A DNA stretch of 64,000 bases from Thiohalophilus sp. Its GTDB lineage: Bacteria > Pseudomonadota > Gammaproteobacteria > UBA6429 > Thiohalophilaceae. Below the pieces are notes generated by a model. That model was not told where the DNA came from. It did not search any database and saw nothing but the letters and a program-made list of their open reading frames with translations. The stretch is taken from assembly GCF_034522235.1 (NCBI RefSeq), contig NZ_JAXHLN010000003.1:2108001-2172000 (forward strand), in the 5' to 3' direction. Each line of letters opens with the position of its first letter. The first letter of the stretch is position 1. Of the stretch, positions 46,989 to 56,950 are shown piece by piece. Both the position numbers and the translations under genes were made by a program.

Positions 46989-47820
46989 TCTTTTTTTACA
47001 GACGCTTGCTGTAGCCGTACTGTTTTATAGCACCGCTTTGTCCGCCAACGTTATGCCCCGTCATCAGGCCATTCCCGGTGGCGTCGCCGTTATTACTCTG
47101 AACGAGATTGATAAAGCCAGACCCGGCGCCACCTATCTCAAGAAAAAAGTGATGGTACGCGCCAATAACACGCACTGGGAAGCCGTCGTCGGAATTCCCC
47201 TGTCCGCCAAAGCCGGCATCCATCGCCTCAAGGTTGATAACGGTCAAAGCGAATACCACAAGGAATTTCGCGTGGTGGACAAGGATTATGAAACCACCCA
47301 TATCACGATCACCAACCAGCGCATGGTCTCCCCCACCAAGGAAGACATCGAGCGTCATTATCGGGAAAAGAAACAGATCATCGCGGCCATTCACAGCTGG
47401 AGCGAGCGTGACAACGTGGACACCAGTTTCATCACGCCGGTAGAGGGCCGTTTCAGCAGCCCCTTTGGCCTCAAGCGGATCTACAACAACCAGGATCGTA
47501 TCCGCCGCCACACCGGCCTGGATATCGCCGCACCCGTGGGCACGCCCATTCTCGCCCCGGCTTCCGGGACGGTGATCCGCACCGGTGACTACTTTTTTAC
47601 CGGCAATACCGTGTTTATCGACCACGGCCAGGGGCTGGTCACCATGTATTGCCATCTGGACAGGTTCGACGTCGAGGAAGGGCAGTACATCAACCAGAGC
47701 CAGAAACTGGGCGAAGTCGGCATGACCGGCCGGGTCAGCGGCCCGCATCTGCACTGGGCCGTGTTCCTCAACCAGTTCAAGGTCGATCCCAAACTCTTCA
47801 TGAGCCAGCTCGAAAATTAA
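46975..47820 (+). CDS. M23-family (LytM) peptidase, exported
   Basis: 281-aa protein from the ATG at 46975 with signal peptide MKKTSLFLQTLAVAVLFYSTALSA. An N-terminal immunoglobulin-like domain (ISLSAKAGIHRLKV region) precedes a LytM domain with the zinc ligands in RRHTGLDIAAPVG and GPHLHW, so it should be catalytically competent against peptidoglycan cross-bridges. Its TAA stop lies in a 17-bp sequence also found at the left end of the palindromic element after proX. Confidence 0.92.
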   Translation: MKKTSLFLQTLAVAVLFYSTALSANVMPRHQAIPGGVAVITLNEIDKARPGATYLKKKVMVRANNTHWEAVVGIPLSAKAGIHRLKVDNGQSEYHKEFRVVDKDYETTHITITNQRMVSPTKEDIERHYREKKQIIAAIHSWSERDNVDTSFITPVEGRFSSPFGLKRIYNNQDRIRRHTGLDIAAPVGTPILAPASGTVIRTGDYFFTGNTVFIDHGQGLVTMYCHLDRFDVEEGQYINQSQKLGEVGMTGRVSGPHLHWAVFLNQFKVDPKLFMSQLEN

Positions 47821-48100
47821 ACAAGCGTTCCGAATATCAATACAGGTAAGCGGCGCTGCCGTGATTGCCACAGGGAAGGGACGAGGGACGAGGTACGAGT
47901 GACGAGTTACGAGGCAGATCAAAACCCGAGCCTTCCCATCGATCGCAGGAGTGCTGCGCCACGATAAGCCTTGTCACGCAGCACGATCTATCGCGCCGAA
48001 GGCGCTCCTGCAAGCCATCGGTTCAGGGTATTTTACTCGTACCTCGTCACTCGTCCCTGGGCACTGTATTTTAGATACCGCTGCGCTATATCGGGCCTAC
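47818..48100. repeat. Composite repeat cluster between M23 peptidase and gene scraps
   Basis: From left to right: a copy of the proX-element end (47818-47834, TAAACAAGCGTTCCGAA); a heptamer array of GGACGAG-type units (47872-47916); an inverted REP pair of the GCGCCGAAGGCGCTCCTGCA family (47944-48014); a second heptamer array in inverted orientation (48034-48060, CTCG at 48036, 48043 and 48050); and a REP-like unit GATACCGCTGCGCT...ATCGGGC (48073-48100) related to 2095-2126. No gene is seen from 47821 to 48188. Confidence 0.8.
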
Positions 48101-48188
48101 AAATTAGTGGCCTGATATAACCGTTGCGGGATCTCGTTTAGAGAAATTCTCCCAAAAATGACTTGCCTCTCTGGTAGTCCTCCAGTCG

Positions 48189-48647
48189 TCACCCGTGACC
48201 GCGGCGGCGTTCTATACCGCCGGTCAGCTGCCGGTAATCGGGCCGGCTGCTCTGGCGCCGCTCCACACGCTGACGACATTCGCGGCGAGACCCGCTGGCC
48301 GGCTGCTCCGCGCCTTTGACCTCGATGGACCGGCTCTGGGTCTTGCCCAGTTGTGTCAGAATGCGCGGCAGCGGAAACTGCTCCAGATATTCCGAGGGCA
48401 GATCCAGCAGGCGGGATTTGAACTCGTCGGGAGCAAACAGCATGGGAATAATATTATTGTAATAACTGGCTTCCGGAGTCATTCTCAACACATCCCCTTC
48501 CCGCGCCAGATAGCCCAGCTTTTTCAACACCCGAACAAGTTCACCGAATACCTCCTCCAGATTAACGCCGTATTTCTGCCTCACCACCTGCAACGAGATT
48601 TCGGTAAAGCGCAGTTTACCGGAAGGCCTGGAATCGAAACCTCGCAA
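48189..48647 (-). pseudogene. C-terminal fragment of an unidentified (possibly radical SAM) gene
   Basis: 152-codon frame with protein-like composition (YGVNLEEVFGELVRVLKKLG, REGDVLRMTPEASYYNNIIP) but no credible start. Its upstream boundary coincides with the end of an ISAzo13-type transposase fragment. The segment LKKLGYL...LRMTPEASYYNN resembles the winged-helix tail of HemN-like radical SAM proteins, a weak match only. The Arg-rich end (RRECRQRVERRQSS) is unusual. It is probably the 3' stump of a gene cut by the insertion. Confidence 0.45.
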
Positions 48648-48649
48648 CC

Positions 48650-48995
48650 TGGCATCAAAGATGCCCTGGAAAACCTGGTTGATCCGCCGGTGATCTCAGT
48701 GGACACGAAGAAGAAGGAGTTGGTCGGGGATTTTAAGAACAATGGGCGGGAGTGGCAGCCCAAGGGGCAACCTGAGAAATCACTGGTACATGATTTTCCT
48801 CAGGATGCGACAGGCAAGGCCATTCCCTACGGCATTTACGATATGGCCAGAAATGAGGCGTGGGTGAATATTGGCCGTGATCACGATACACCGGCCTTTG
48901 CAGTTGCCTCGATCAGGCGTTGGTGGAGTTCGATGGGCAAGCAGGCCTACCCAGGGGCCGAGCAGCTGTATATCACCGCCGATGCAGGCGGTTGA
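48650..48995 (+). mobile_element. ISAzo13-family transposase fragment
   Basis: In one frame about 115 codons read as the middle of an ISAzo13-type (Rhodopirellula-like DDE) transposase: VISVDTKKKELVGDFKNNG with the first catalytic Asp, WQPKGQPEKSLVHDFP, GKAIPYGIYDMARNEAWVNI, FAVASIRRWWSSMG and LYITADAGG, where a TGA ends it. Both the N-terminal and C-terminal parts are gone and no terminal repeats were found, so the element is dead. Confidence 0.8.
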
Positions 48996-49058
48996 ATAGA
49001 TTAATAAGATCAGCCTCCTTAGGGTTTTCCCTAAGCCGTCACGGGGATAGGTGCAGGG

Positions 49059-50453
49059 CTACTTGCCGCGTTTGCTGACAAAACGGCGCAGGCGTTGGCG
49101 CTTTTGTACCTGGCGGGCGGTCAGCTTGTTCTTCTTGCCGGCAAACGGATTCTCGCCACTGCGAAATTCCACCTGCACCGGCGTACCTTCCAGGCCGAGA
49201 TGCTTCTGAAACCCGTTGATCAAATAGCGCCGATAGCCGTCGGGGACGGCGGCGGTCTGATTACCGTGGATGATGATCACCGGCGGGTTCTGCCCACCCT
49301 GATGCGCGAAGCGCAACTTGATGCGACGACCGTGGACCAGCGGCGGCGGATGAGCCTCGACCAGATACTGTAACAGACGGGTTAACCTGGCCGTGGAAAG
49401 CGTCTGTGTGGCGGATTCATAGGCGGTAACGATCGAAGCGAACAGATGACCGACGTTGGTGCCGTGCAAGGCGGAGATAAAATGGACCTCGGCAAAACTC
49501 AAAAACGGCAGCTTGGCGTCGATCTCCCGGCGTATCCAGTCGCGCTGATCTTTTTCCAGGCCGTCCCATTTATTCACCGCCAGCACCAGCGCGCGCCCGC
49601 TCTCCAGCACAAACCCGAGCAGGCTGGCATCCTGATCGCTGATCCCCTGATGGGCATCGAGTAACATCAGCACCACATGCGCATCCTTAACTGCCTGTAA
49701 CGTCTTGATGACACTAAATTTTTCGATGGTTTCATGGATCCGGCTGCGGCGCCGCACCCCGGCGGTATCGATCAACACATAGTGTTGATCATCACGCTCG
49801 AACGGCAGGTAGATGCTGTCGCGGGTGGTGCCCGGCATGTCATAAGCCAGCACCCGCTCTTCACCGAGGATGCGGTTGACCAGGGTCGATTTGCCGACAT
49901 TGGGCCGTCCGATGATCGCCACCTTGATGCCCGGCGGCACCTCCTGCGCCGACTCGTCGACATCCGGCAGGGAGACCAGAACCTGCGTCATCAGCGACTT
50001 GATCCCGCGTCCCTGACTGGCGGCGATGGCGTGGGGTTCCCCCAGTCCCAGCGCATGGAACTCGGCGGTGGCCAGCGCGGCCTCCGTACCATCCACCTTG
50101 TTGACCACCAGAAACAGTGTCTTGCCGCTCTGGCGCAAGCGCTCGGCGATGTAGTGATCATCCGGTAACAGACCGGCCCGGGCATCGACCATAAACAGCA
50201 CGATATCGGCCTGCTCCACCGCCAGCCAGGCCTGGCTGGCCATCAGGCTGTCGAGCTCCGCATCCTCGCCGCTGAGTCCACCGGTATCCACCACGATATA
50301 GGGCTTGTCACCCAACTTGCCCTCGCCGAATTGCCGATCCCGGGTCAGGCCCGGCTGATCCGCCACCAGCGCGTCACGCGAGCGTGTCAGCCTGTTGAAC
50401 AGGGTCGATTTGCCGACATTGGGGCGCCCCACAAGGGCGATGACCGGTTGCAT
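49059..50453 (-). CDS. der: Ribosome-assembly GTPase Der
   Basis: Tandem-GTPase protein of 464 aa needed for 50S subunit assembly. Two G domains: [14 protein letters not shown] at the start and [14 protein letters not shown] at about 180, with DTPG-equivalents DTGGL and DTAGV and NKxD motifs NKVD and NKWD. The C-terminal KH-like domain has the lysine/arginine-rich tail ([19 protein letters not shown]). Last gene of the hisS-yfgM-bamB-der block on this strand. Confidence 0.96.
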   Translation of the reverse strand: MQPVIALVGRPNVGKSTLFNRLTRSRDALVADQPGLTRDRQFGEGKLGDKPYIVVDTGGLSGEDAELDSLMASQAWLAVEQADIVLFMVDARAGLLPDDHYIAERLRQSGKTLFLVVNKVDGTEAALATAEFHALGLGEPHAIAASQGRGIKSLMTQVLVSLPDVDESAQEVPPGIKVAIIGRPNVGKSTLVNRILGEERVLAYDMPGTTRDSIYLPFERDDQHYVLIDTAGVRRRSRIHETIEKFSVIKTLQAVKDAHVVLMLLDAHQGISDQDASLLGFVLESGRALVLAVNKWDGLEKDQRDWIRREIDAKLPFLSFAEVHFISALHGTNVGHLFASIVTAYESATQTLSTARLTRLLQYLVEAHPPPLVHGRRIKLRFAHQGGQNPPVIIIHGNQTAAVPDGYRRYLINGFQKHLGLEGTPVQVEFRSGENPFAGKKNKLTARQVQKRQRLRRFVSKRGK

Positions 50454-50498
50454 GGGATATCCTGATCAGGCTACTCGCATTAGATCGAAAAAGGCCGG

Positions 50499-51689
50499 CT
50501 ATTCGATGCGCCGAAACGCATCCAGCGAACCGTGGCGATCCACCGCAATGACCCGTTCATCCGTGACCAGTGGCGGGGTGAGCACGTTATTCTCCTTGCG
50601 AAAGGCCAGCTCGTAGCCGTCATACTCATCGGTAAACAGATAGAAGCCGGCATTGATCCGGGCCCGCCCCTTCAGCCGACCGCTCTCGCGCAACAGCCAG
50701 TGCAGATAACCATCGTAATCGGCCACCACCAGATAGGGACCGTCCAGTTGCGGCCGGGTCAAATCGCGCCGCAACAGCTTGTCCTGTCGCCACAAGGTGG
50801 CGCCGTTGCGCCGATTCAATGCCAGAACCTGACCTTCGCTGTCACTCAGATAAATCCGGTAATCATCCGCCACCATACCGGTATAGGAGGACATGTCGCG
50901 TGCCCACTGGATCCGGCCGGAACGGATATCCACCGCGGCCAGCCGGCCCTGATAGGTCACGGCATAGACCACATCATCGACCACTACCGGATCGGCATCG
51001 ATATCGATCATCCGTTCCAGCTCGGTCTTGCCCGAGGGATGACTGATCGCCGTCTCCCAGAAGATCGAACCATTATTGAGCACCAGTGCCGTCAGGCGAC
51101 CGTTATCGAAGCCGGCAATGACCAGATCATTGACAATGATCGGGGCGCTGTTGCCACGCAGGGTCAGGGCCGGGACACTGCGATCATACACCCAGCGACG
51201 CTCGCCGCCGGCCGTCTCCAACGCAAACAGTTTGCCGTCATGGGTTTTTGCGACCAGAATCTCATCGGCTACCGCCGGGCGGGCGATCACCTCACTGGAG
51301 AGTTCGCTGCGCCACAGTTCGCGCCCGTCCTCAGCCGACAGTGCCACCACTTCGCCCTGCCGGGTTCCGAAATAGAGCCTGCCGTTGTGATAGGCCGCGC
51401 CGGTGGCCAGTTGCAAACCGGTCTGCCGTTCCCAGTGCGCTTTGCCGCTGTCGAGCGCGAAGGCTTTCACATAGCCCTGATAATCTGCCGCATAAGCCAT
51501 ATCCCCATGATGGCGCACCGGTAACTGCAGATACTGCTCTCCGGCGCCCCGGCCGGCCTGGCCCGACCACACGGTATCGATCCGCAACGGCTTGTCAATC
51601 GGTTGCAGCTCCCGGGGGGGCTGCAGGTTGGGCGAAGAACCGCAGGCGCTGAGCAGCAACACCACACTCAGTAATCCAAACTGTCTCAC
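50499..51689 (-). CDS. bamB: Outer-membrane protein assembly factor BamB
   Basis: Lipoprotein of the BAM complex, 396 aa, lipobox LSAC (Cys16), with an eight-bladed PQQ-type beta-propeller (repeats such as GDMAYAADYQGYVKAFALDSG and GRLYFGTRQGEVVALSAEDG). The start overlaps yfgM by 4 bp (ATGA), and der follows 45 bp downstream, as in many gammaproteobacteria. Confidence 0.95.
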   Translation of the reverse strand: MRQFGLLSVVLLLSACGSSPNLQPPRELQPIDKPLRIDTVWSGQAGRGAGEQYLQLPVRHHGDMAYAADYQGYVKAFALDSGKAHWERQTGLQLATGAAYHNGRLYFGTRQGEVVALSAEDGRELWRSELSSEVIARPAVADEILVAKTHDGKLFALETAGGERRWVYDRSVPALTLRGNSAPIIVNDLVIAGFDNGRLTALVLNNGSIFWETAISHPSGKTELERMIDIDADPVVVDDVVYAVTYQGRLAAVDIRSGRIQWARDMSSYTGMVADDYRIYLSDSEGQVLALNRRNGATLWRQDKLLRRDLTRPQLDGPYLVVADYDGYLHWLLRESGRLKGRARINAGFYLFTDEYDGYELAFRKENNVLTPPLVTDERVIAVDRHGSLDAFRRIE

Positions 51690-52348
51690 GGCATGACCTC
51701 ACTGTCCGGCGCCCCGGCCACTGCTGACAACTCGGCCAGTTTCATCTCCAGCAACTGTCGACGCAGGGCATTTTCAGCGCCCAGCAGCGCCTGCTGATAG
51801 TGGCTGCGCGCCTCGCCTGGCTCTTCCCGTGCCTGGGCGATGTCGCCGCGGATTTCGGCATAGATCGATCCGTAACCGGCTTCATCCACCCCGTCGAGCA
51901 GTTCGGCTGCCTGTTCGGGCTGCCCCCCGGCCAGCAGCAGACGCGCCAGACGCTGGCGGGCCAGATGCCGGTATTCCCCGGTGTCGCTGTTGACCAACGC
52001 CCAGCGCAAATAGCGCTCGGCTGACTCGGGCTGGCCGGCTTCCAGCTCCAGCCGGCCCATACCCAGCGCGCCGAGCACGGCATACGCCGTGGAATCGTAC
52101 TCTTCCATCAGGGCGTCGACCGCCCTGGCGGCCCGTTCCCGGTTACCGGATTGCAACGCCATCTGAACATTGCTGTAGGCCTGGGATGCCTCGTGCTGGC
52201 TCTGCTGCTGGTGATCAAACCAGTAACGGACCCCCACGATGCCGCCGATCCCCAGCACGACACCGGCAATCACGGCGCGCCCGTTCTCCTTCCACCAGTC
52301 CTTGATCGCCTGGATGGTCTCTTCTTCACTACGTTCAAACTGTGCCAT
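51686..52348 (-). CDS. yfgM: YfgM-like periplasmic TPR chaperone, membrane-anchored
   Basis: 220-aa protein with one membrane helix (about 25-43, AVIAGVVLGIGGIVGVRYW) near the N-terminus and a TPR-rich periplasmic part (EAGQPESAERYLRWALV, LLLAGGQPEQAAELLDGV). YfgM associates with the Sec translocon and helps outer-membrane protein traffic. It sits between hisS and bamB in the conserved order. Confidence 0.93.
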   Translation of the reverse strand: MAQFERSEEETIQAIKDWWKENGRAVIAGVVLGIGGIVGVRYWFDHQQQSQHEASQAYSNVQMALQSGNRERAARAVDALMEEYDSTAYAVLGALGMGRLELEAGQPESAERYLRWALVNSDTGEYRHLARQRLARLLLAGGQPEQAAELLDGVDEAGYGSIYAEIRGDIAQAREEPGEARSHYQQALLGAENALRRQLLEMKLAELSAVAGAPDSEVMP

Positions 52349-52409
52349 CGTTTTATCCAGTCTTTATTAATAATTAAGTGCCAGCACCCCGATTCCCTCG
52401 GGCATCAGC

Positions 52410-53696
52410 TCAGTTCCCGGCCAGATCGAATTCGCGGGCCAAAAAGCCGTCGAGTTCATCCTGCGCCACTTGTTGCTGCGGCCTGTCACCGCGTAAATCC
52501 TTCACCGTCACACGCTGTTCGGCCAGCTCCTGCTCACCCAGAATCAGGGCGTAAGCGGCGCCGCTACGATCGGCTTTTTTCATCTGGCTCTTGATGCTGC
52601 CGCCGCCGCAATGAACCTGCAGACGCAACGCCGGCAAACGATCACGCAGCTGTTCGGCCAGCTGCAGCCCCGCGGTTTCGGCCTGCTCGCCGGCCGGCAG
52701 CAGATAGGCGTGCGGGCGATACGGCGTTTCGTCGAACGGCCGCTCGTCGAGCAGTGCCACCAGCCGCTCCATGCCCAGGGCGAAGCCCATCGCCGGGGTG
52801 GGCTTGCCGCCCAGCTGTTCGACCAGGCCGTCGAAACGGCCACCGGCACAGACAGTACCCTGGGCACCGAGCTTGTCGGTGACCCATTCAAACACGGTTT
52901 TGGCGTAATAATCGAGGCCGCGCACCAGTCGCGGGTTAACCCGGTATTGGATACCGACCGCTTCCAGCAGTTCCCGCAAACGGGCAAAGTGCGCGGCCGA
53001 TTCGTCGTCCAGGTGGTCCTGCAGGCGCGGTGCGGCCTCGATCAGTGCCTGCATGTCGGGGGTCTTGCTGTCAAGAATACGCAACGGATTGCTGTGCAGG
53101 CGGCGCTGACTGTCCTCGTCGAGTTGATCGAGGTGGGCGTTGAAGTACTCAACCAGGACTTCCCGATAGGCGCGACGCGCCTCGCTGGTACCCAGGGTGT
53201 TGATCTCCAGGCAAACATCCTGCGCCAGCCCGAGTCGCTGCCACAGCCGGGCCGTAAGTACGATCAACTCGGCGTCGATGTCCGGCCCGGTCAGGCCAAA
53301 CACCTCGACCCCGAGCTGGTAAAACTGGCGATAACGCCCCTTTTGCGGCCGCTCGTGGCGGAACATGGGGCCGGCGTACCACAGCTTCTGCGCCCCCTGG
53401 TTCAACAGGCCGTTCTGAATGGCGGCGCGGACACAACCGGCGGTCCCCTCCGGGCGCAGACTCAGGCTGTCGCCGTTGCGATCCTCGAAGGTATACATCT
53501 CCTTTTCGACAATGTCGGTCACCTCGCCGATGGAGCGTTTGAACAGCTCGGTTTTCTCGACAATGGGTAGGCGGATCTGCTGATAAGCGTAACCGGCCAT
53601 CAACTCACGAAATGCCTGTTCCACGAACTGCCAGCGCGGCGTCTCTGCCGGCAGAATGTCGTTCATGCCCCGGATTGCCTGGACTGCGTTTGCCAC
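52410..53696 (-). CDS. hisS: Histidyl-tRNA synthetase
   Basis: Class II synthetase of 428 aa. Motif 1 near the start ([16 protein letters not shown]), motif 2 in [18 protein letters not shown], histidine A motifs [15 protein letters not shown] and motif 3 GFALGMERL, followed by the anticodon-binding domain. Upstream the usual partner ispG is missing; rodZ lies 207 bp away. Confidence 0.96.
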   Translation of the reverse strand: MANAVQAIRGMNDILPAETPRWQFVEQAFRELMAGYAYQQIRLPIVEKTELFKRSIGEVTDIVEKEMYTFEDRNGDSLSLRPEGTAGCVRAAIQNGLLNQGAQKLWYAGPMFRHERPQKGRYRQFYQLGVEVFGLTGPDIDAELIVLTARLWQRLGLAQDVCLEINTLGTSEARRAYREVLVEYFNAHLDQLDEDSQRRLHSNPLRILDSKTPDMQALIEAAPRLQDHLDDESAAHFARLRELLEAVGIQYRVNPRLVRGLDYYAKTVFEWVTDKLGAQGTVCAGGRFDGLVEQLGGKPTPAMGFALGMERLVALLDERPFDETPYRPHAYLLPAGEQAETAGLQLAEQLRDRLPALRLQVHCGGGSIKSQMKKADRSGAAYALILGEQELAEQRVTVKDLRGDRPQQQVAQDELDGFLAREFDLAGN

Positions 53697-53903
53697 GTTG
53701 ATATCCTGTGTTCGAGGCGCGGGGACCGCTTTGTCCCGGCGCTAAAAAATAGCCGCCATTATACGCGATTCAGACGGCGATGAGGTGGAGGATCGGGGCG
53801 CAATTTCAGCAAAACAGGTTCAGCGACGAAGCCCGATGCCGACCCGAGGAGACGACTATCGGCGAAGGTCTACTATTGCGGGAAGCCGCGCCGGTCAGGC
53901 GTT

Positions 53904-54347
53904 CTACCCCAAACCGAACGGCAGGGAGGGCATACCGAAAAACAGGCCAACGAGTCCGGCGACAATCAACAGAATCAACACGATATACAGCAGCGGCCGG
54001 GCACTGCGCGGGGTCAGGCGGACCGGTTTGTCATAGTCGATATGTTCGGGGAGCAGATCGCTGGTTTCGACATGGTCGATCTGGACGGCGGCGATAATCT
54101 CACTCTCGGGCAGCTGCAGCAAACGGGCGTAGCTGCGCAGATAACCCAGTACATAAGTTTTGCCCGGCAAGCGGGCGTAGTCATCCTCTTCCAGGGCCAC
54201 AATGGTGCTCACTTCCTGATGCAGCTGGTGAGCGACCTGCTCGCGACTCAGGTTCCTGGCTTCACGGGCTTCGCGCAAACGCTTGCCGGGCCACATACGC
54301 GGTTCGGCGGGGGGCATTTCCGGTTGTTGTAATGCCTCCCGTTCCAT
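53904..54347 (-). CDS. rodZ: RodZ-like protein lacking the periplasmic domain
   Basis: 147-aa protein: an N-terminal Xre-type HTH_25 domain (LREAREARNLSREQVAHQLH, then TYVLGYLRSYARLLQL) and one membrane helix (LLYIVLILLIVAGLVGLFFG) right at the C-terminus. RodZ links MreB to the elongasome; E. coli RodZ has about 337 residues with a periplasmic beta domain that is absent here, so the protein stops nine residues after the helix. The 207-bp gap to hisS, where ispG usually sits, has no gene. Shortening by deletion is likely. Confidence 0.85.
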   Translation of the reverse strand: MEREALQQPEMPPAEPRMWPGKRLREAREARNLSREQVAHQLHQEVSTIVALEEDDYARLPGKTYVLGYLRSYARLLQLPESEIIAAVQIDHVETSDLLPEHIDYDKPVRLTPRSARPLLYIVLILLIVAGLVGLFFGMPSLPFGLG

Positions 54348-54356
54348 ATGCGTCCC

Positions 54357-55133
54357 CTAAAGTTTACCCTGGCGTTCCAGTTTTCTCAGTTTCCGGGCTT
54401 CCTCGGAATCGGGAAACCGTCCTTTGAGTAACATGGCATAGCTGGCCACCCGATTTCTGTTACCTGCTCGACGTTCCAGCAAAATACCGAGCCACAGGCT
54501 CTGGGCATTGTGCTTGCGGCGCTCCAGAAACCGCTCCAGATACTGGCGGGACTGGGTATACAGGCTCATGTCGAAGGTCAGCCGGGCCATACCCAGATTG
54601 GCGTTGGGCAGCCGGGGATCCAGCCGCAGGGCCTTGAGGTAATACTCCTCCGCCTGCTTAAGATTGTTCTGACTCTCGGCGCACTGGGCCATGTTCTGGT
54701 AGATGCCCGCCTTGCCGGAATAAACCGGATCATCCAGTGCTTTTTCGAAATAGCGATCGGACGCGTCATACTTCTCCAGGTCACATAACAGCACGGCATA
54801 ATTGTTCAACAGCGAGGGATCCCTGGGGGTAATATCCAGCGCTGCCTTGAAATGCTGTTCGGCCTCATCGGGTCTGTCGACGCGGCGATAGAGTTCGCCC
54901 AGGTAGTGGTGTGCCCTGGCGTTGTCATCGTTGTAGTTGATCGCCTTTTGCAGCTTGCCCATCGCCCGTTCGTTATCGCCCTGTTGCATGTACTTCACGC
55001 CCAGCTCGGCATTCAGTTCAGAGGCTTCTCGCAGGCGTTCGTCTGACAAGTCCGGTTTGCTGCTGGTGGTAGTACAGGCCCCCAGCATCAGCGTCGAGAC
55101 AATCAGCAATACAAAAGGCAGATATCGGTTCAT
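54357..55133 (-). CDS. pilF: Type IV pilus biogenesis lipoprotein PilF
   Basis: 258-aa lipoprotein from the ATG at 55133 ([20 protein letters not shown], lipobox LGAC). Six TPR units follow ([40 protein letters not shown] and further). PilF/PilW is the pilotin that brings the PilQ secretin to the outer membrane. It overlaps rlmN by 4 bp and precedes rodZ by 9 bp, the usual order. Presence suggests type IV pili. Confidence 0.93.
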   Translation of the reverse strand: MNRYLPFVLLIVSTLMLGACTTTSSKPDLSDERLREASELNAELGVKYMQQGDNERAMGKLQKAINYNDDNARAHHYLGELYRRVDRPDEAEQHFKAALDITPRDPSLLNNYAVLLCDLEKYDASDRYFEKALDDPVYSGKAGIYQNMAQCAESQNNLKQAEEYYLKALRLDPRLPNANLGMARLTFDMSLYTQSRQYLERFLERRKHNAQSLWLGILLERRAGNRNRVASYAMLLKGRFPDSEEARKLRKLERQGKL

Positions 55134-56245
55134 GTTCCCACCCTGTTGATTGGCATCTGTTCGGCGGTCCGCCGTAATTTGCGTTTGGTCTTGTCCAGCA
55201 CCTGGCCGGCCAACTGACCGCAAGCGGCATCGATATCATCGCCGCGAGTCTTGCGGGTCACGGTCATCAGACCGGCCTCCATCAAGATATCACGAAACCG
55301 GTTGATGGTTGCCGCATCGGAGCAGCGATAGTCGGTCCCGGGAAACGGGTTAAACGGAATCAGATTGATCTTGGACGGCACCTGACGTAACAGCTTGATC
55401 AGCGCGCGGGCATGTTCGGGTTTGTCGTTAATCCCTTCCAGCATCACGTACTCAAAGGTAATCTTGCGTCGCGAGTCGCCGTCAATATAACGCAGACAGG
55501 CCGCGATCAGTTCCTTGATCGGGTATTTGCGGTTGATCGGTACCAGCTGATCGCGCAATTCATCGGTCGGCGCATGCAATGACACGGCCAGGCTCACGTC
55601 GCTAACCTGCTTGAGCCGATCCAGCGCCGGAATCACGCCGGAGGTGCTCAGGGTCACGCGTCGCTTGGACAGGCCATAGGCATTGTCTTCCATCATGATA
55701 TTCATGGCGCACACGACATTGTCGAAATTGAGCAAGGGTTCGCCCATGCCCATCAACACCACGTTACTGATGCTGCGCGCCAGGCGCGGAATACTGTGCA
55801 GGCGCTGGTTGGCCACCCACAGCTGGCCGATGATCTCGGCGGCGGAGAGATTGCGATTGAAGCCCTGCTGGGCAGTGGAACAGAACGTACAGTCCAAAGC
55901 GCAGCCGACCTGCGAGGAGATACAGAGAGTGCCGCGATGCTCCTCGGGGATAAACACCGTTTCGATGCAGTTGCCGTTGTCCACCCGCAGCAACCACTTG
56001 ATGGTGCCGTCGCTGGAGTGCTGTTCGCTGACCACTTCCGGCGGCCGGATTTGTGCGACCTGATCGAGCTTCTCGCGCAACCCTTTGCCCAGATTGGTCA
56101 TGGCGTCGAACTCGTCGACGCCAAACTGATAGATCCATTTCATCACCTGGGTGGCACGAAAGGCCTTCTCGCCCTGCTCGGCAAAGAAGGCCTGCAAGCC
56201 GCTTTGATCCAGATTCAGCAGATTGACTTTGTCGTGCTCGCTCAA
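55130..56245 (-). CDS. rlmN: Dual-specificity 23S rRNA/tRNA adenine-C2 methyltransferase
   Basis: Radical SAM methylase of 371 aa acting on A2503 of 23S rRNA and A37 of tRNAs. The CxxxCxxC cluster ligand motif is in [15 protein letters not shown], and the methyl-carrying C-terminal cysteine is in [11 protein letters not shown]. Stop and pilF start share ATGA. Confidence 0.96.
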   Translation of the reverse strand: MSEHDKVNLLNLDQSGLQAFFAEQGEKAFRATQVMKWIYQFGVDEFDAMTNLGKGLREKLDQVAQIRPPEVVSEQHSSDGTIKWLLRVDNGNCIETVFIPEEHRGTLCISSQVGCALDCTFCSTAQQGFNRNLSAAEIIGQLWVANQRLHSIPRLARSISNVVLMGMGEPLLNFDNVVCAMNIMMEDNAYGLSKRRVTLSTSGVIPALDRLKQVSDVSLAVSLHAPTDELRDQLVPINRKYPIKELIAACLRYIDGDSRRKITFEYVMLEGINDKPEHARALIKLLRQVPSKINLIPFNPFPGTDYRCSDAATINRFRDILMEAGLMTVTRKTRGDDIDAACGQLAGQVLDKTKRKLRRTAEQMPINRVGT

Positions 56246-56269
56246 GGTGAGAAATGCTCCTGTGATGCC

Positions 56270-56701
56270 CTAGCGGGTGCGCGGACAGATTTCGTCGTCT
56301 TTGAAGAAAAACGCGATTTCGGCGCTGGCGGTTTCCGGGGCGTCGGAGCCGTGTACCGCGTTTTCATCGACGGTCTTGGCAAAATCGGCGCGAATGGTGC
56401 CCGGCGCGGCCTCCGCCGGATTGGTGGCGCCCATCACTTCGCGGTTTTTGGCGATGGCCTCGTCGCCTTCGAGCACCTGGACCATCACCGGCCCGGAGGT
56501 CATGAACTCGACCAGTTCATTATAAAAGGGACGCTCCTTGTGCACAGCGTAGAACTCCCCCGCCTGCTCCTTGCTCAGATGCAGCATACGAGCGGCGATA
56601 ATTTTCAGGCCCGCCTTTTCAAAACGGCTGTAGATCTCGCCAATCACATTCCTGGCAACCGCGTCGGGCTTGATAATGGAAAGAGTACGTTCAACGGCCA
56701 T
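56270..56701 (-). CDS. ndk: Nucleoside diphosphate kinase
   Basis: 143 aa from the ATG at 56701 ([18 protein letters not shown]). The active-site histidine is in [10 protein letters not shown] and the signature [15 protein letters not shown] is complete. Transcribed toward rlmN, 24 bp apart. Directly upstream, where the isc cluster ends in many relatives, is iscR instead. Confidence 0.96.
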   Translation of the reverse strand: MAVERTLSIIKPDAVARNVIGEIYSRFEKAGLKIIAARMLHLSKEQAGEFYAVHKERPFYNELVEFMTSGPVMVQVLEGDEAIAKNREVMGATNPAEAAPGTIRADFAKTVDENAVHGSDAPETASAEIAFFFKDDEICPRTR

Positions 56702-56738
56702 GCAAAATGACTCCTGGATCAGGTTAGTAAGATAGCAT

Positions 56739-56762
56739 AAACCCGCACCATGGCGCGGGTTT
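56739..56762. terminator. Hairpin between iscR and ndk
   Basis: AAACCCGCACC/GGCGCGGGTTT, an almost perfect stem with short A/T ends, 38 bp upstream of ndk. It may be an attenuator or a remnant terminator. Confidence 0.45.
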
Positions 56763-56912
56763 ATACCACAAATGTTAATAGGGAATTTTATCCCCACACC
56801 GGGGTAGCAGGCAATCAGCAAGGCCGATTTCCTGGAGCATGGAGGGAATTAAACCGCCCGGCCGGGCGAGCAGGCGTCGACGACCACCGCCGAGGCCCTG
56901 AACCAAAACATC

Positions 56913-56940
56913 CCCTTGCCCCGTGCGAACGGGGCAAGGG
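56913..56940 (-). terminator. Terminator-like hairpin after iscR
   Basis: A 12-bp perfect stem (CCCTTGCCCCGT with its complement, 4-nt loop) begins 10 bp past the iscR stop; on the minus strand it is followed by GATGTTTTGG, a weak U-tract. It would separate iscR from ndk. Confidence 0.65.
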
Positions 56941-56950
56941 TGATTGGGCA

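Noticed and set aside
48195-48650. First 150 codons of a long plus-strand frame ending in the transposase fragment
   Set aside because: This part is antisense to the minus-strand gene stump; only the 3' part matches a transposase.
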